Origin: Limiplasma sp958448555 | Lineage (GTDB): Bacteria; Bacillota; Clostridia; Christensenellales; Aristaeellaceae | DNA length: 64,000 nucleotides | Reading direction: 5' to 3' | Assembly (NCBI GenBank): GCA_958448555.1 | Contig: CAUDEL010000006.1 | Coordinates: 1-64,000 of the forward strand | In this document: in pieces, positions 7,907-15,548 of the stretch | How positions within the stretch are numbered: position 1 is the stretch's first letter | Layout of the letters: each line of letters begins with the position of its first letter | Made by a program: the position numbers and the translations under genes | Notes under the pieces: model-generated | What the model was told of the DNA's origin: nothing | Databases searched by the model: none | Seen by the model: the letters and a program-made list of their open reading frames with translations, nothing else

Positions 7907-8866
7907 ATGCTGCTTCATGAGATGGCCTACGTATATGAAGTGTACCGCCAGCGAAGCTTCACCCGGGCGGCCCGGGCGCTGTATATTTCCCAGCCTTCGC
8001 TCAGCCAGATGATCCGCAAGGCCGAAGGGCGTATCGGCATGACGATCTTCGACCGAAGCACCTCGCCCATCGGCCTTACGGAGGCCGGGCGGGCCTACAT
8101 CCGTGCGGCGGAGCAGGTTTTGCAGATCGAATCGGACCTGCGAAGATATCTGGATGACGCGGAGCAGTGCATCACGGGCGTACTGACGCTTGGGGGAGCG
8201 ATGCTCTTTACCTCCTATGTGCTCCCGCCGATGCTCAGCGCCTTTTCAGAGCGGTATCCCGGCGTAGAGCTTCGCCTGCATGAGGCGCCCACGGCGCGGC
8301 TCAAGGAGCAGCTTCAGGAAGGCAGCCTGGACTTTGCCGTGGACAACAGCGCTTTTGAGCCGGCGGTGTACGAGGCGCGGACCTTCAAGCGCGAGCAGGT
8401 GATCCTGGCCGTGCCTCGCACGCTCGCAGTCAACGAGAGGGCCGGACGTTACCGCCTGACCGCACGGGACCTTTGCAGAGGGGAAGCGCCGCATGCTCCG
8501 CTTGCCCTCTTTCGTGACACGCCATTTCTGATGCTCAAGGAGGGAAATGATACCCGTGAACGGGCCGAGCGTCTCTGTGCGCAGGCTGGTTTTTCGCCGA
8601 AGATCCGGCTCCAGCTCGACCAGCAGCTCGCCGCCTACACCCTCGCGGGTTACGGCCTGGGGGCGGCTTTCATCAGCGATACGCTGGCGTTGAGCGCGCC
8701 GCCGGACGAGCGGCTGTACTTCTACCGCATCGACAACCCGGACGTTGAGCGCAGCATCAGCCTGTTTTACAAGCGCACGCGGGTGCTCAGCGCTCCCATG
8801 CGCGCGTTTTTGAGCCTGTTGCCATCAGATGGAGAAACCGATTCCTGCCCGGTTGTCCAAAGATAG
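7907..8866 (+). CDS. LysR-family transcriptional regulator, likely of aspA
   Basis: A 319-residue DNA-binding regulator. The winged helix-turn-helix is at about 1-60 (RSFTRAARALYISQPSLSQM), followed by a linker helix and a periplasmic-binding-protein-like effector domain (about 90-300). The ATG at 7907 is selected because GGAGGAAG lies 6 bp upstream and the HTH begins directly after it. The gene is divergent from aspA with a shared 125-bp control region, so control of aspartase, and of itself, is the obvious inference. The effector might be aspartate or fumarate, but this cannot be read from the sequence. Confidence 0.9.
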   Translation: MLLHEMAYVYEVYRQRSFTRAARALYISQPSLSQMIRKAEGRIGMTIFDRSTSPIGLTEAGRAYIRAAEQVLQIESDLRRYLDDAEQCITGVLTLGGAMLFTSYVLPPMLSAFSERYPGVELRLHEAPTARLKEQLQEGSLDFAVDNSAFEPAVYEARTFKREQVILAVPRTLAVNERAGRYRLTARDLCRGEAPHAPLALFRDTPFLMLKEGNDTRERAERLCAQAGFSPKIRLQLDQQLAAYTLAGYGLGAAFISDTLALSAPPDERLYFYRIDNPDVERSISLFYKRTRVLSAPMRAFLSLLPSDGETDSCPVVQR

Positions 8867-9228
8867 ATGAATTTTGACGCTTTTTCCCTTTACATGAAAA
8901 GAACTGACCGGCCAGTGGAAGTCCCTTTGAAAATGCGGGCAAAACCCGTTTTCAAAGGGACAGGTTGGCGCGCTTCTTTCATGCTCTTTTCATCTCTTTC
9001 ATTAGGCATATTCTTTGATGAACACAATCTGAAATATTTGTCAAGTACCAATTTTGGCGGAGAGGGGGCAACTTTCGCTCTGGAAAAAGGATGGGCAGCG
9101 CGGTAAAATGGACTGAAACTTAGGTGGAAGTCCCATTTTTTGCTTTTGGGGAATGATCCGTATACCCTGCATCGATACTATCGTTTCTTCCGCTGCGGTT
9201 TAACCAAGGACTTAAGGGAGGGGCTTTG
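8867..9228. other. Intergenic region with two related hairpins
   Basis: No convincing gene. A strong hairpin lies at 8921-8961: a 13-bp GTCCCTTTGAAAA stem plus a 4-bp CGGG stem, with a 2-nt bulge. A second hairpin at 9105-9141 (AAATGGACT with AGTCCCATTT, then T6) resembles an intrinsic terminator. Both contain GTGGAAGTCCC (from about 8916 and 9123), which suggests a small dispersed repeat. A possible 79-codon frame at 8867 lacks a ribosome site and any recognisable features. Confidence 0.6.
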
Positions 9229-10452
9229 ATGAAGGACACGCGCATCAACTATACTCAAGTCGTCTGGGAAATTACCAGGTTGCTCCAGGAGTCGGAATCC
9301 CTGGACGCGGCGCTGAGAACCAGTCTGGAGCAGGTCGTAAAGGCCGTCGGCGCCGAGGCGGGCACCATCTGGGCGTACAACCTTTCCGGCGACAGGCGGA
9401 TTTACCCTTCGTTCTGGATCGGCGGCGCCGATTTGACGGGGATGAGCCTGGCCGAGGGCGAGGGCATCGCGGGCACGGTGGTCAAGGAAGGCAAGACCAC
9501 GGTGGTCAAGGATTGCCAGAAAGACCCGAGATGGGCGGGCCGCTTCGATGAGGCGACCGGCTTTGTGACGCGCAGCATGGTATGCGTGCCGCTGATTAAC
9601 AAGTATGAGGTCATCGGCTGCATCCAGATCATCAATAAAAAGGACGGCTCCCTCTATAACGACGAGGACGTGAGCCTGTGCGAAAACCTCGCCATGCTCG
9701 CCGCCATCGCCATCGACGGCAAGGGGCTCAACCTGGGCTTTGCCGAGGAAAAGAAGTCGATCATCTCCCTGCGCAACGTCACCAAGACCTACGGCTCCGG
9801 CGAAAATCAGGTCCAGATCCTCAAGGGCGTCAATCTGGATGTCCGCGAGGGCGAGTTCCTGGTGATTCTGGGCGAGTCCGGCTGCGGCAAGTCCACCATG
9901 CTCAACATCATCGGCGGCATGGATCAGCTGACTGGCGGCACCTTCCTCTTTGACGGCCAGGATTATTCCCACGCGACCGAGAGCCAGCTCACCCAGTACC
10001 GGCGCCATTCGGTGGGATTCATCTTCCAGGCCTATAACCTCATGCCCACCCTTACCGCCGCCGAAAATCTGGACTTCATCGGCGAGCTGTGCAAGGATTC
10101 CCTGGACGCCTCCGACGCCCTGAAAAGCGTGGGGCTTTTGCAGCGCAAGGACAACTATCCCTCCCAGATGTCCGGCGGACAGCAGCAGCGCGTCTCCATC
10201 GCGCGTGCGCTGGTGAAAAAGCCGCGTCTGATTCTGGCGGACGAACCCACCGCCGCCCTGGACTATGAAACCAGCATCGAGGTCCTCACCGTGCTTGAGG
10301 AAGTCATCAGGGCGGGCACCACCATGCTGATGGTAACGCATAACGAGGAAATCGCCAAGATGGCCAACCGCGTCATCCGCATGAAGGGCGGCGTGGTCGC
10401 TGAGGTCATCGTCAACCGTCATCCTGCCAGCGCAAAGGAGTTGGTGTGGTGA
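9229..10452 (+). CDS. GAF domain fused to MacB/LolD-type ABC ATPase
   Basis: A 407-residue cytoplasmic protein. Residues about 8-165 form a GAF sensory domain (AVGAEAGTIWAYN, EGEGIAGTVV, RSMVCVPLI, VIGCIQIINK). Residues about 176-400 form an ABC ATPase with Walker A GESGCGKST (215-223), signature MSGGQQQR, Walker B LILADEP and a THNEE switch. ATPases of this class power MacB/LolCDE/FtsEX-type systems and normally lack a sensory domain, so the fusion suggests ligand gating. The ATG at 9229 follows AGGGAGGGG. It overlaps the permease gene by TGATG, so the two proteins are surely made together. GAF domains can bind cyclic nucleotides; the adenylate cyclase downstream makes cAMP a candidate ligand. 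Confidence 0.87.
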   Translation: MKDTRINYTQVVWEITRLLQESESLDAALRTSLEQVVKAVGAEAGTIWAYNLSGDRRIYPSFWIGGADLTGMSLAEGEGIAGTVVKEGKTTVVKDCQKDPRWAGRFDEATGFVTRSMVCVPLINKYEVIGCIQIINKKDGSLYNDEDVSLCENLAMLAAIAIDGKGLNLGFAEEKKSIISLRNVTKTYGSGENQVQILKGVNLDVREGEFLVILGESGCGKSTMLNIIGGMDQLTGGTFLFDGQDYSHATESQLTQYRRHSVGFIFQAYNLMPTLTAAENLDFIGELCKDSLDASDALKSVGLLQRKDNYPSQMSGGQQQRVSIARALVKKPRLILADEPTAALDYETSIEVLTVLEEVIRAGTTMLMVTHNEEIAKMANRVIRMKGGVVAEVIVNRHPASAKELVW

Positions 10453-13340
10453 TGAAGAAGAATCGAACGAAGCATCTGCTGCGCAGCATCCGAAAAACAG
10501 GCGTCACATTTGTCGCCACCGCCATCATCGCCGCCGTGAGCATTGCAATTTATACGGGCTTTCAGTCCACGGCCGAGGCGATTTTGAACCGGGCGGACCG
10601 CTACTTTAAGGAAACCGGGTTTGAAACCATGGAAATCACCTGCGCCAACGGCATCACCCAGGACGATATAGCGGAAATCTCCGCCTGGGAGGGCGTTGAC
10701 GCCGTGGAAGGCGGATATTCCTTCTCGGTGACGATGAACATGGAAGGGGAGCGGATTTTGCTTCAGGCGCGCTCCTTGCTCAGCGACATCAACATCCCCG
10801 TCGTGCTGGAAGGGACGCTGCCCTCCGAAGTCGGCGAGGTCGCCATCGAGGAAACCATGGCGTCTGACCTGGAGCTGGCTGTGGGGGATGAAATCACCCT
10901 GGAGCATGACGGCAACCTGATGGCGGACACCTTCCGCATCACGGCCATCATCAACGAGCCTTCCTATTGCTACTCCATGTTCAAGGACGCCCGCGGCTTT
11001 GGCACGGCGGGCACGGGCTCCAACGAGTATTACGTCACGTTGCCCATCGGCGCGTTTGACGCATCCTATTATGAGGACTGCTACACCACGGCCTACCTCC
11101 GCAGCGATGTGCTGGCCGGGCTGAACTACTTCTCCGAGGAATACAAGAGCCTGGAAAGCGCCGAGCTGGACCGCCTGGACGCGCTGGCTCAGGAGCGGGC
11201 AGCACTTCGCTACAGCCAGCTCAGCGACGAGGCGAATGAAAAGCTCGCGGATGCCCAGGCCGACATCGATGCCGCCGAGGACGAGATTACCGACGCAAAG
11301 GCTGAAATTGCGGATCAGGAATCCACCATCGCCCGGAGCGAGCAGGACATTCTGGACGGCGAGCAGGCGCTGGCGGACGGACGGCAGGCGCTGGACGATG
11401 CGCGTGAGCAGATCGCCGGACAACTGAAAAGCCTTGGCCTGGACGAGGATTTCGCCACGGCGCTGACGCAGCTCGAGGCCCTTGGCGCGGCTGGCGAGCC
11501 GTTGCGCGCCGCCATCGAGGAATACCGCGCCAGCGAGGATGAGCTCGTCGCCTCCGAAACGGAGCTGACCGATGCCCGCGCGGAGCTGGAGGACGGAAAA
11601 GCCCGCCTTGAAGAGGCGCGGACGGAGGTTTCCGAGGCGGAAGCCGAGCTGGCGGATGCAAAGGCCGACTTCTCCGACGCGCAGGAGGATGCCGCGGCGC
11701 TGGAAATGCAGGACTGGATTCTCTCCGGCCGCAACGATGTCGGCGACATCCGCAGCATTGACAACGTGGTGGACGCGGTGCGGGGCATGAGCCTTTCGAT
11801 GTCGGTTGTGTTCCTGCTGGTGGCCTGCGTGGTCTGCTATGCCGCGATCACCCGCATGGTCAACGAGCAGATCACCTTGATCGGCGCGCAGAAGGCGCTT
11901 GGCTTTACCACCCGCGAGATCCTGATGCATTACATGCGTTATAACGCGCTGTGTGCCGTGCTTGGAACGGTGCTGGGCTGGGTTGTCGCTGTGGTCGTGG
12001 TGGAGACGCTCGTTTTGGACGTCTTTATCCCTTCCTTCCTCATCGGGACCATACCGCTCGCCTTCTCCTGGCCCAGCGGCTTATTGAGCATGGCGATTTG
12101 TCTGGTGGTGTTCCTGGTGTCCGGGTATCTGGCCTGCCAGCGGCTCATCCGACTTCCCGCAACCATGCTGCTGCGCGGCGAGCTGCCCTCCTCGGCCAGG
12201 GCGCATCGCTTTGAAAAGTGGCACAGCTACCGTCGCCTCAACCTCTATACCCGCACCATCATCAAAAACCTGCTCAGCGACAAGGGGCGCGTGATGACGA
12301 CCATCGTCGGCGTCGTGGGGAGCATCTCGCTGCTGATGATCTGCCTGTCGATGAAGCTGGCGATGGACAATACGCCTGCCTATCAGTTCAACAACTACTT
12401 TTTCTACGAGAACCGCCTGGTGGTGGACAGCGACAAGGGCGATGTGAACGCCTTTGCGCAGGTGCTGGATGAGCACGGCATGTCCTACACGCTCGTGCAG
12501 GATAAGCTCAAGGCGTTCCGTGTGGACGACGGCCCCTGGGAGAGCGTCCATATTCTTGTGCCGGACGACCCGGAGGCGCTGGAGGCGTTCATGCGTCTCG
12601 AGGATGTAAGCACTGGCCAGCCCGTGCAGGTGCCCGGAGAGGGGCTGCTGGTTTCGCGCCGCAGCGCGGAAATCTATCACCTGACCGAGGGAAGCACGCT
12701 GGAGCTGATGGACGAGGACGGACGCGGCGTGAGCGCGACGGTGGCGGGCGTCATTGAGCACTACCTGCCCTATCACCTTTTTGTGACCACGGAGGACTAC
12801 TATGCGTCCGTGCTGAATGAAAGCGCCGATCCCTGCGTCTTCCTGCTCAAGGACGACGCCTCCGCGCTCGCGGACGAGGTCAGCGCCATGCCCGGGTTCA
12901 TGGCCCTTAAGGATAACAGCGACTACATGAAATCCCCTGTGGACCTCAATACGGTCATTATCGTCTGCCTTGTGATGTCCGTGGTGATGGCGGTTCTGGT
13001 GCTGCTCAACCAGGTCGTGTTGCAGATTTCCCATAAAGCCCGCGAGCTGACGGTGATGCGCATCAACGGCTATACGCTCAAGGAGACCAAGGCCTTTGTC
13101 GGCAAGGACAACATCCTGCTCACGGTGATCGGTCTTCTGCTGGGCTGCGCCATCGGCATCGGGCTTGCGTACGCGGTGATCCGCGTGGTGGAGATCGGCG
13201 TGCTGCATTACCTGCGCTTCCCGAGCTGGACGGCCTGCCTGGTTTCCTGCGCAACGGGAGCGCTGCTTTCCCTGGCGGTCAACCTGATTGCGCTCAAGCG
13301 CATCAACCATCTGAACCTGACCAATGTGTCCTCCAACTGA
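10452..13340 (+). CDS. FtsX/MacB-type ABC permease with long coiled coil
   Basis: A 962-residue membrane protein, partner of the overlapping GAF-ABC ATPase. A first membrane helix (about 13-35) is followed by an external domain. A very long alanine/glutamate-rich coiled coil (about 227-417, LADAQADIDAAEDEITDAKA) comes next, then three helices (about 447-562), one more near 615-638, a second external domain (640-830) and three final helices (832-948). The FtsX-like units around 445-562 and 830-948 are typical of mechanotransmission-type ABC systems. The coiled coil could reach across the wall layer or bind a partner. Substrate or role is unknown: lipid or peptide export, or signalling. Confidence 0.85.
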   Translation: MKKNRTKHLLRSIRKTGVTFVATAIIAAVSIAIYTGFQSTAEAILNRADRYFKETGFETMEITCANGITQDDIAEISAWEGVDAVEGGYSFSVTMNMEGERILLQARSLLSDINIPVVLEGTLPSEVGEVAIEETMASDLELAVGDEITLEHDGNLMADTFRITAIINEPSYCYSMFKDARGFGTAGTGSNEYYVTLPIGAFDASYYEDCYTTAYLRSDVLAGLNYFSEEYKSLESAELDRLDALAQERAALRYSQLSDEANEKLADAQADIDAAEDEITDAKAEIADQESTIARSEQDILDGEQALADGRQALDDAREQIAGQLKSLGLDEDFATALTQLEALGAAGEPLRAAIEEYRASEDELVASETELTDARAELEDGKARLEEARTEVSEAEAELADAKADFSDAQEDAAALEMQDWILSGRNDVGDIRSIDNVVDAVRGMSLSMSVVFLLVACVVCYAAITRMVNEQITLIGAQKALGFTTREILMHYMRYNALCAVLGTVLGWVVAVVVVETLVLDVFIPSFLIGTIPLAFSWPSGLLSMAICLVVFLVSGYLACQRLIRLPATMLLRGELPSSARAHRFEKWHSYRRLNLYTRTIIKNLLSDKGRVMTTIVGVVGSISLLMICLSMKLAMDNTPAYQFNNYFFYENRLVVDSDKGDVNAFAQVLDEHGMSYTLVQDKLKAFRVDDGPWESVHILVPDDPEALEAFMRLEDVSTGQPVQVPGEGLLVSRRSAEIYHLTEGSTLELMDEDGRGVSATVAGVIEHYLPYHLFVTTEDYYASVLNESADPCVFLLKDDASALADEVSAMPGFMALKDNSDYMKSPVDLNTVIIVCLVMSVVMAVLVLLNQVVLQISHKARELTVMRINGYTLKETKAFVGKDNILLTVIGLLLGCAIGIGLAYAVIRVVEIGVLHYLRFPSWTACLVSCATGALLSLAVNLIALKRINHLNLTNVSSN

Positions 13341-13364
13341 CGTAGCGAAAGGAGAAGGTCGGAG

Positions 13365-14201
13365 ATGAACGGTGTGCGCGTCCGGCTCCTGGGGGTGCGG
13401 GGCTCAATGCCCGTGCATGGCGGATCCCGCGCCCTCTTTGGCGGGGAAACGAGCTGTGTGCTGTACCAGGCCGGGGATGAAACGGTCATTCTGGATGCCG
13501 GTACGGGGATGCTGTGGGAGAACTTGCCCGGGGAACTCACTGGACCTCACTTTACCATGCTCCTTACCCATGCGCATGTGGACCATATCGTTGCGTTTCC
13601 CATGTTCCCCCCATTCTTTAACCCAAAGGGCGACTGCGATGTATACCTTCGCACCCGCGAGGGCCGCACCGCCCGGGAACAGATGGAAATGCTGATGGCG
13701 CCGCCTCTTTGGCCGGTGCGCACCAGCGCGCTGCGCGCTTGTATACGCTTCCACGACGTGCCGCAGGCCTTCCCGGTCGGCGACATCCGCGTGGAAAGCA
13801 TGGAGGTGCCCCATCCGGGCGGCTCGACCGCCTATAAGCTGTCCTGGCGGGGGACTTCCGTGGTGTATGCAACCGACGCGGAGCTGGAGGAAGAGGATTT
13901 GCCGGCCTTCTGTCGCTTCGCGCAAGGGTGCGACCTATTGCTTTTGGACGCGCAGTACACCCAGGAGGAATATCATTTTACCAAAGGCTTCGGACACATG
14001 CCTGTCGAATGGGCGACGAAGGTAGCATCCCTGTGCGGGGCGCGCCAGACCGTGTTTGTCCACCATGCACCCATGCGCACGGATGAGCAGCTTCTTGCCA
14101 TGGATCAGGCAGCTCAGGAAAAGGGACTCGCCATTCGCTTCGGCCGTGCGGGGGATGAATGGATGCTCGGGCCGAAGCCGGCAGATTCGGAGGGGAATTG
14201 A
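13365..14201 (+). CDS. MBL-fold hydrolase, PhnP-like (COG1235-type)
   Basis: A 278-residue metallo-hydrolase. It begins VRLLGVRGSMPVHGG and has ILDAGTGM, the start typical of the GVRGS group of PhnP-like MBL proteins. Metal ligands are H69, H71, D73 and H74 in THAHVDH, an HPGG histidine, the aspartate of YATDAE and VFVHHAP near the end. Relatives include RNase Z and PhnP phosphodiesterases. No RNase Z exosite arm is visible. It sits 24 bp after the permease and 1 bp before the FecR gene, in a cluster ending with an adenylate cyclase. A role as a cyclic-nucleotide or other phosphodiester hydrolase is therefore attractive but unproven. Confidence 0.82.
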   Translation: MNGVRVRLLGVRGSMPVHGGSRALFGGETSCVLYQAGDETVILDAGTGMLWENLPGELTGPHFTMLLTHAHVDHIVAFPMFPPFFNPKGDCDVYLRTREGRTAREQMEMLMAPPLWPVRTSALRACIRFHDVPQAFPVGDIRVESMEVPHPGGSTAYKLSWRGTSVVYATDAELEEEDLPAFCRFAQGCDLLLLDAQYTQEEYHFTKGFGHMPVEWATKVASLCGARQTVFVHHAPMRTDEQLLAMDQAAQEKGLAIRFGRAGDEWMLGPKPADSEGN

Positions 14202-14202
14202 T

Positions 14203-15402
14203 ATGAAGAGGATTTGTTCGCTTTTTCTGGTGGCGGCACTGGCCGTTTTCCTTCCGCTGAGCGCACTTTCGGATGAAACCGCTACCGCGGCAGACATGCG
14301 TCTGGAAAAGGTGGAAGGCGAGGCTGAGCTGAAAAACGCGAACGACAAAACGCTGTCCGTGCGCGGGGGCATGAAGCTCTACAGCGGGTATACCGTGAGC
14401 ACGGCGGCGGAGAGCTACGTGTACATCAGCCTGGACAGCACCAAGGCTGTGAAGCTGGACGCCAGCTCGGAGGCGCAGATCATCAAGGAGGGAAAATCGC
14501 TGGAGCTTCGCGTCCTGGCGGGAAAGCTCTTCTTTAACGTTACCAGGCCGCTGGCCGACGATGAGTCGATGGAGATTCAGACCTCCACCATGGTGACCGG
14601 CATCCGCGGCACCTCGGGCTATGTGAGCATGATTGACGAACAGACCGCGCAGCTGGTGATTCTGGACGGCAAGGTCAGCGCCAGCCCCACGGAAGGCGCC
14701 TCGGTCTCAGGCAGTATGGAGGAGGGGAAGGTGAGCGCCGGCGAGCTGGCGACCTTTACGCTCACGGATGAGGGCTGGAAGATAGAGACCGAGACCGTCG
14801 AGGAGGATGACATCCCCGGCTTTGTGGCACAGGAGATCAGGAACAGTTCCGAGCTTCAGGATCGTATCCGGGAAGAGACCGGCCTGGATGTCGATGATAT
14901 TGTGAATCATGCGGACGAGCGGCTTGCCGCCGACGAAGAGGCGGCCAGGGCAGCGCTGGAGCCGACCCCGACACCGAGACGGACGAGGCGGCCTTCCCGT
15001 TCCAACAACGAGGAAAACTGGAATCCGCCCCCGGCGCCCACGCCGACCCCAACCCCTACGCCAACGCTGACGCCTACGCCAACTCCGACGCCTACACCAA
15101 CTCCGACGCCTACACCAACTCCGACGCCTACGCCAACTCCGACACCTACGCCAACGCCGACGCCGACACCGACGCCTACGCCAACGGCTACGCCGACACT
15201 GACACCGACGCCTACGCCGACCCCGGAGCCTACGACGACGGATACGACGACGCCCACGGTGACGGACACGTCTACGCCGACACCGGCGCCTACGGAGACA
15301 GACACAACGACGCCCACGGTGACGGACACGTCTACGCCGACACCGGCACCTACGGAGACAGACACAACGACGCCCACGGTAACGGACACGACAACGCCCT
15401 AA
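14203..15402 (+). CDS. Secreted FecR-domain protein with Pro-Thr repeat tail
   Basis: A 399-residue protein with a signal peptide (MKRICSLFLVAALAVFL, cleavage near ALS). A FecR domain follows (about 35-190), recognisable by VRGGMKLYSGYTVSTAAESY and the STMVTGIRGTSGYVS motif. A charged helical part (190-255) leads into a tail of more than 120 residues made of PT dipeptides and 20-residue repeats. The tail looks like a wall-spanning or glycosylated stalk, but no LPXTG motif or C-terminal membrane helix follows. FecR-type domains often accompany CHASE2 cyclases, as here (cyclase gene 146 bp downstream). The ATG at 14203 has GGAGGGG upstream. The external FecR part may sense or transmit a wall signal. 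Confidence 0.82.
   Translation: MKRICSLFLVAALAVFLPLSALSDETATAADMRLEKVEGEAELKNANDKTLSVRGGMKLYSGYTVSTAAESYVYISLDSTKAVKLDASSEAQIIKEGKSLELRVLAGKLFFNVTRPLADDESMEIQTSTMVTGIRGTSGYVSMIDEQTAQLVILDGKVSASPTEGASVSGSMEEGKVSAGELATFTLTDEGWKIETETVEEDDIPGFVAQEIRNSSELQDRIREETGLDVDDIVNHADERLAADEEAARAALEPTPTPRRTRRPSRSNNEENWNPPPAPTPTPTPTPTLTPTPTPTPTPTPTPTPTPTPTPTPTPTPTPTPTPTPTPTATPTLTPTPTPTPEPTTTDTTTPTVTDTSTPTPAPTETDTTTPTVTDTSTPTPAPTETDTTTPTVTDTTTP
15040..15402 (+). repeat. Pro-Thr hexamer tract and 60-bp tandem repeats
   Basis: A degenerate ACNCCN hexamer array (about 15040-15230) encodes the PT stalk. It is followed by 60-bp repeats at 15241-15300 and 15301-15360, nearly identical, and a truncated third copy at 15361-15402. 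The 60-bp unit encodes a 20-residue TD-, TP- and PAP-rich block. Both arrays could change in copy number. Confidence 0.88.
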
Positions 15403-15491
15403 AAACGGATGCGGCGGAGCAGGCTGAGGCAGCGCTTTCTTCAAAATGCTGTTAAGCCGTCAGACGGCGCACGTCTAAACAAAGTTATGCG

Positions 15492-15521
15492 CACCCTTCC
15501 CGGCCGAAGCCGGGAAGGGTG
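15492..15521 (+). terminator. Strong hairpin between FecR and cyclase genes
   Basis: CACCCTTCCCGG pairs perfectly with CCGGGAAGGGTG (12 bp) around a 6-nt loop. No T-run follows, so it may be a weak terminator or an mRNA-stabilising element. The cyclase ribosome site begins about 18 bp later. Confidence 0.55.
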
Positions 15522-15548
15522 TCCCCGGATCCCCTACACGGAGGGCCT

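Noticed and set aside
8867..9106. 79-codon frame after the LysR gene
   Set aside because: No ribosome site; it runs through a hairpin and has no conserved features.
15040..15402. Possible CRISPR array
   Set aside because: The repeats are contiguous coding repeats without unique spacers.
14707..15444. Arg-rich and Val-Gly-rich frames antisense to the PT repeats
   Set aside because: Pure by-products of the hexamer repeat, with no start signals.
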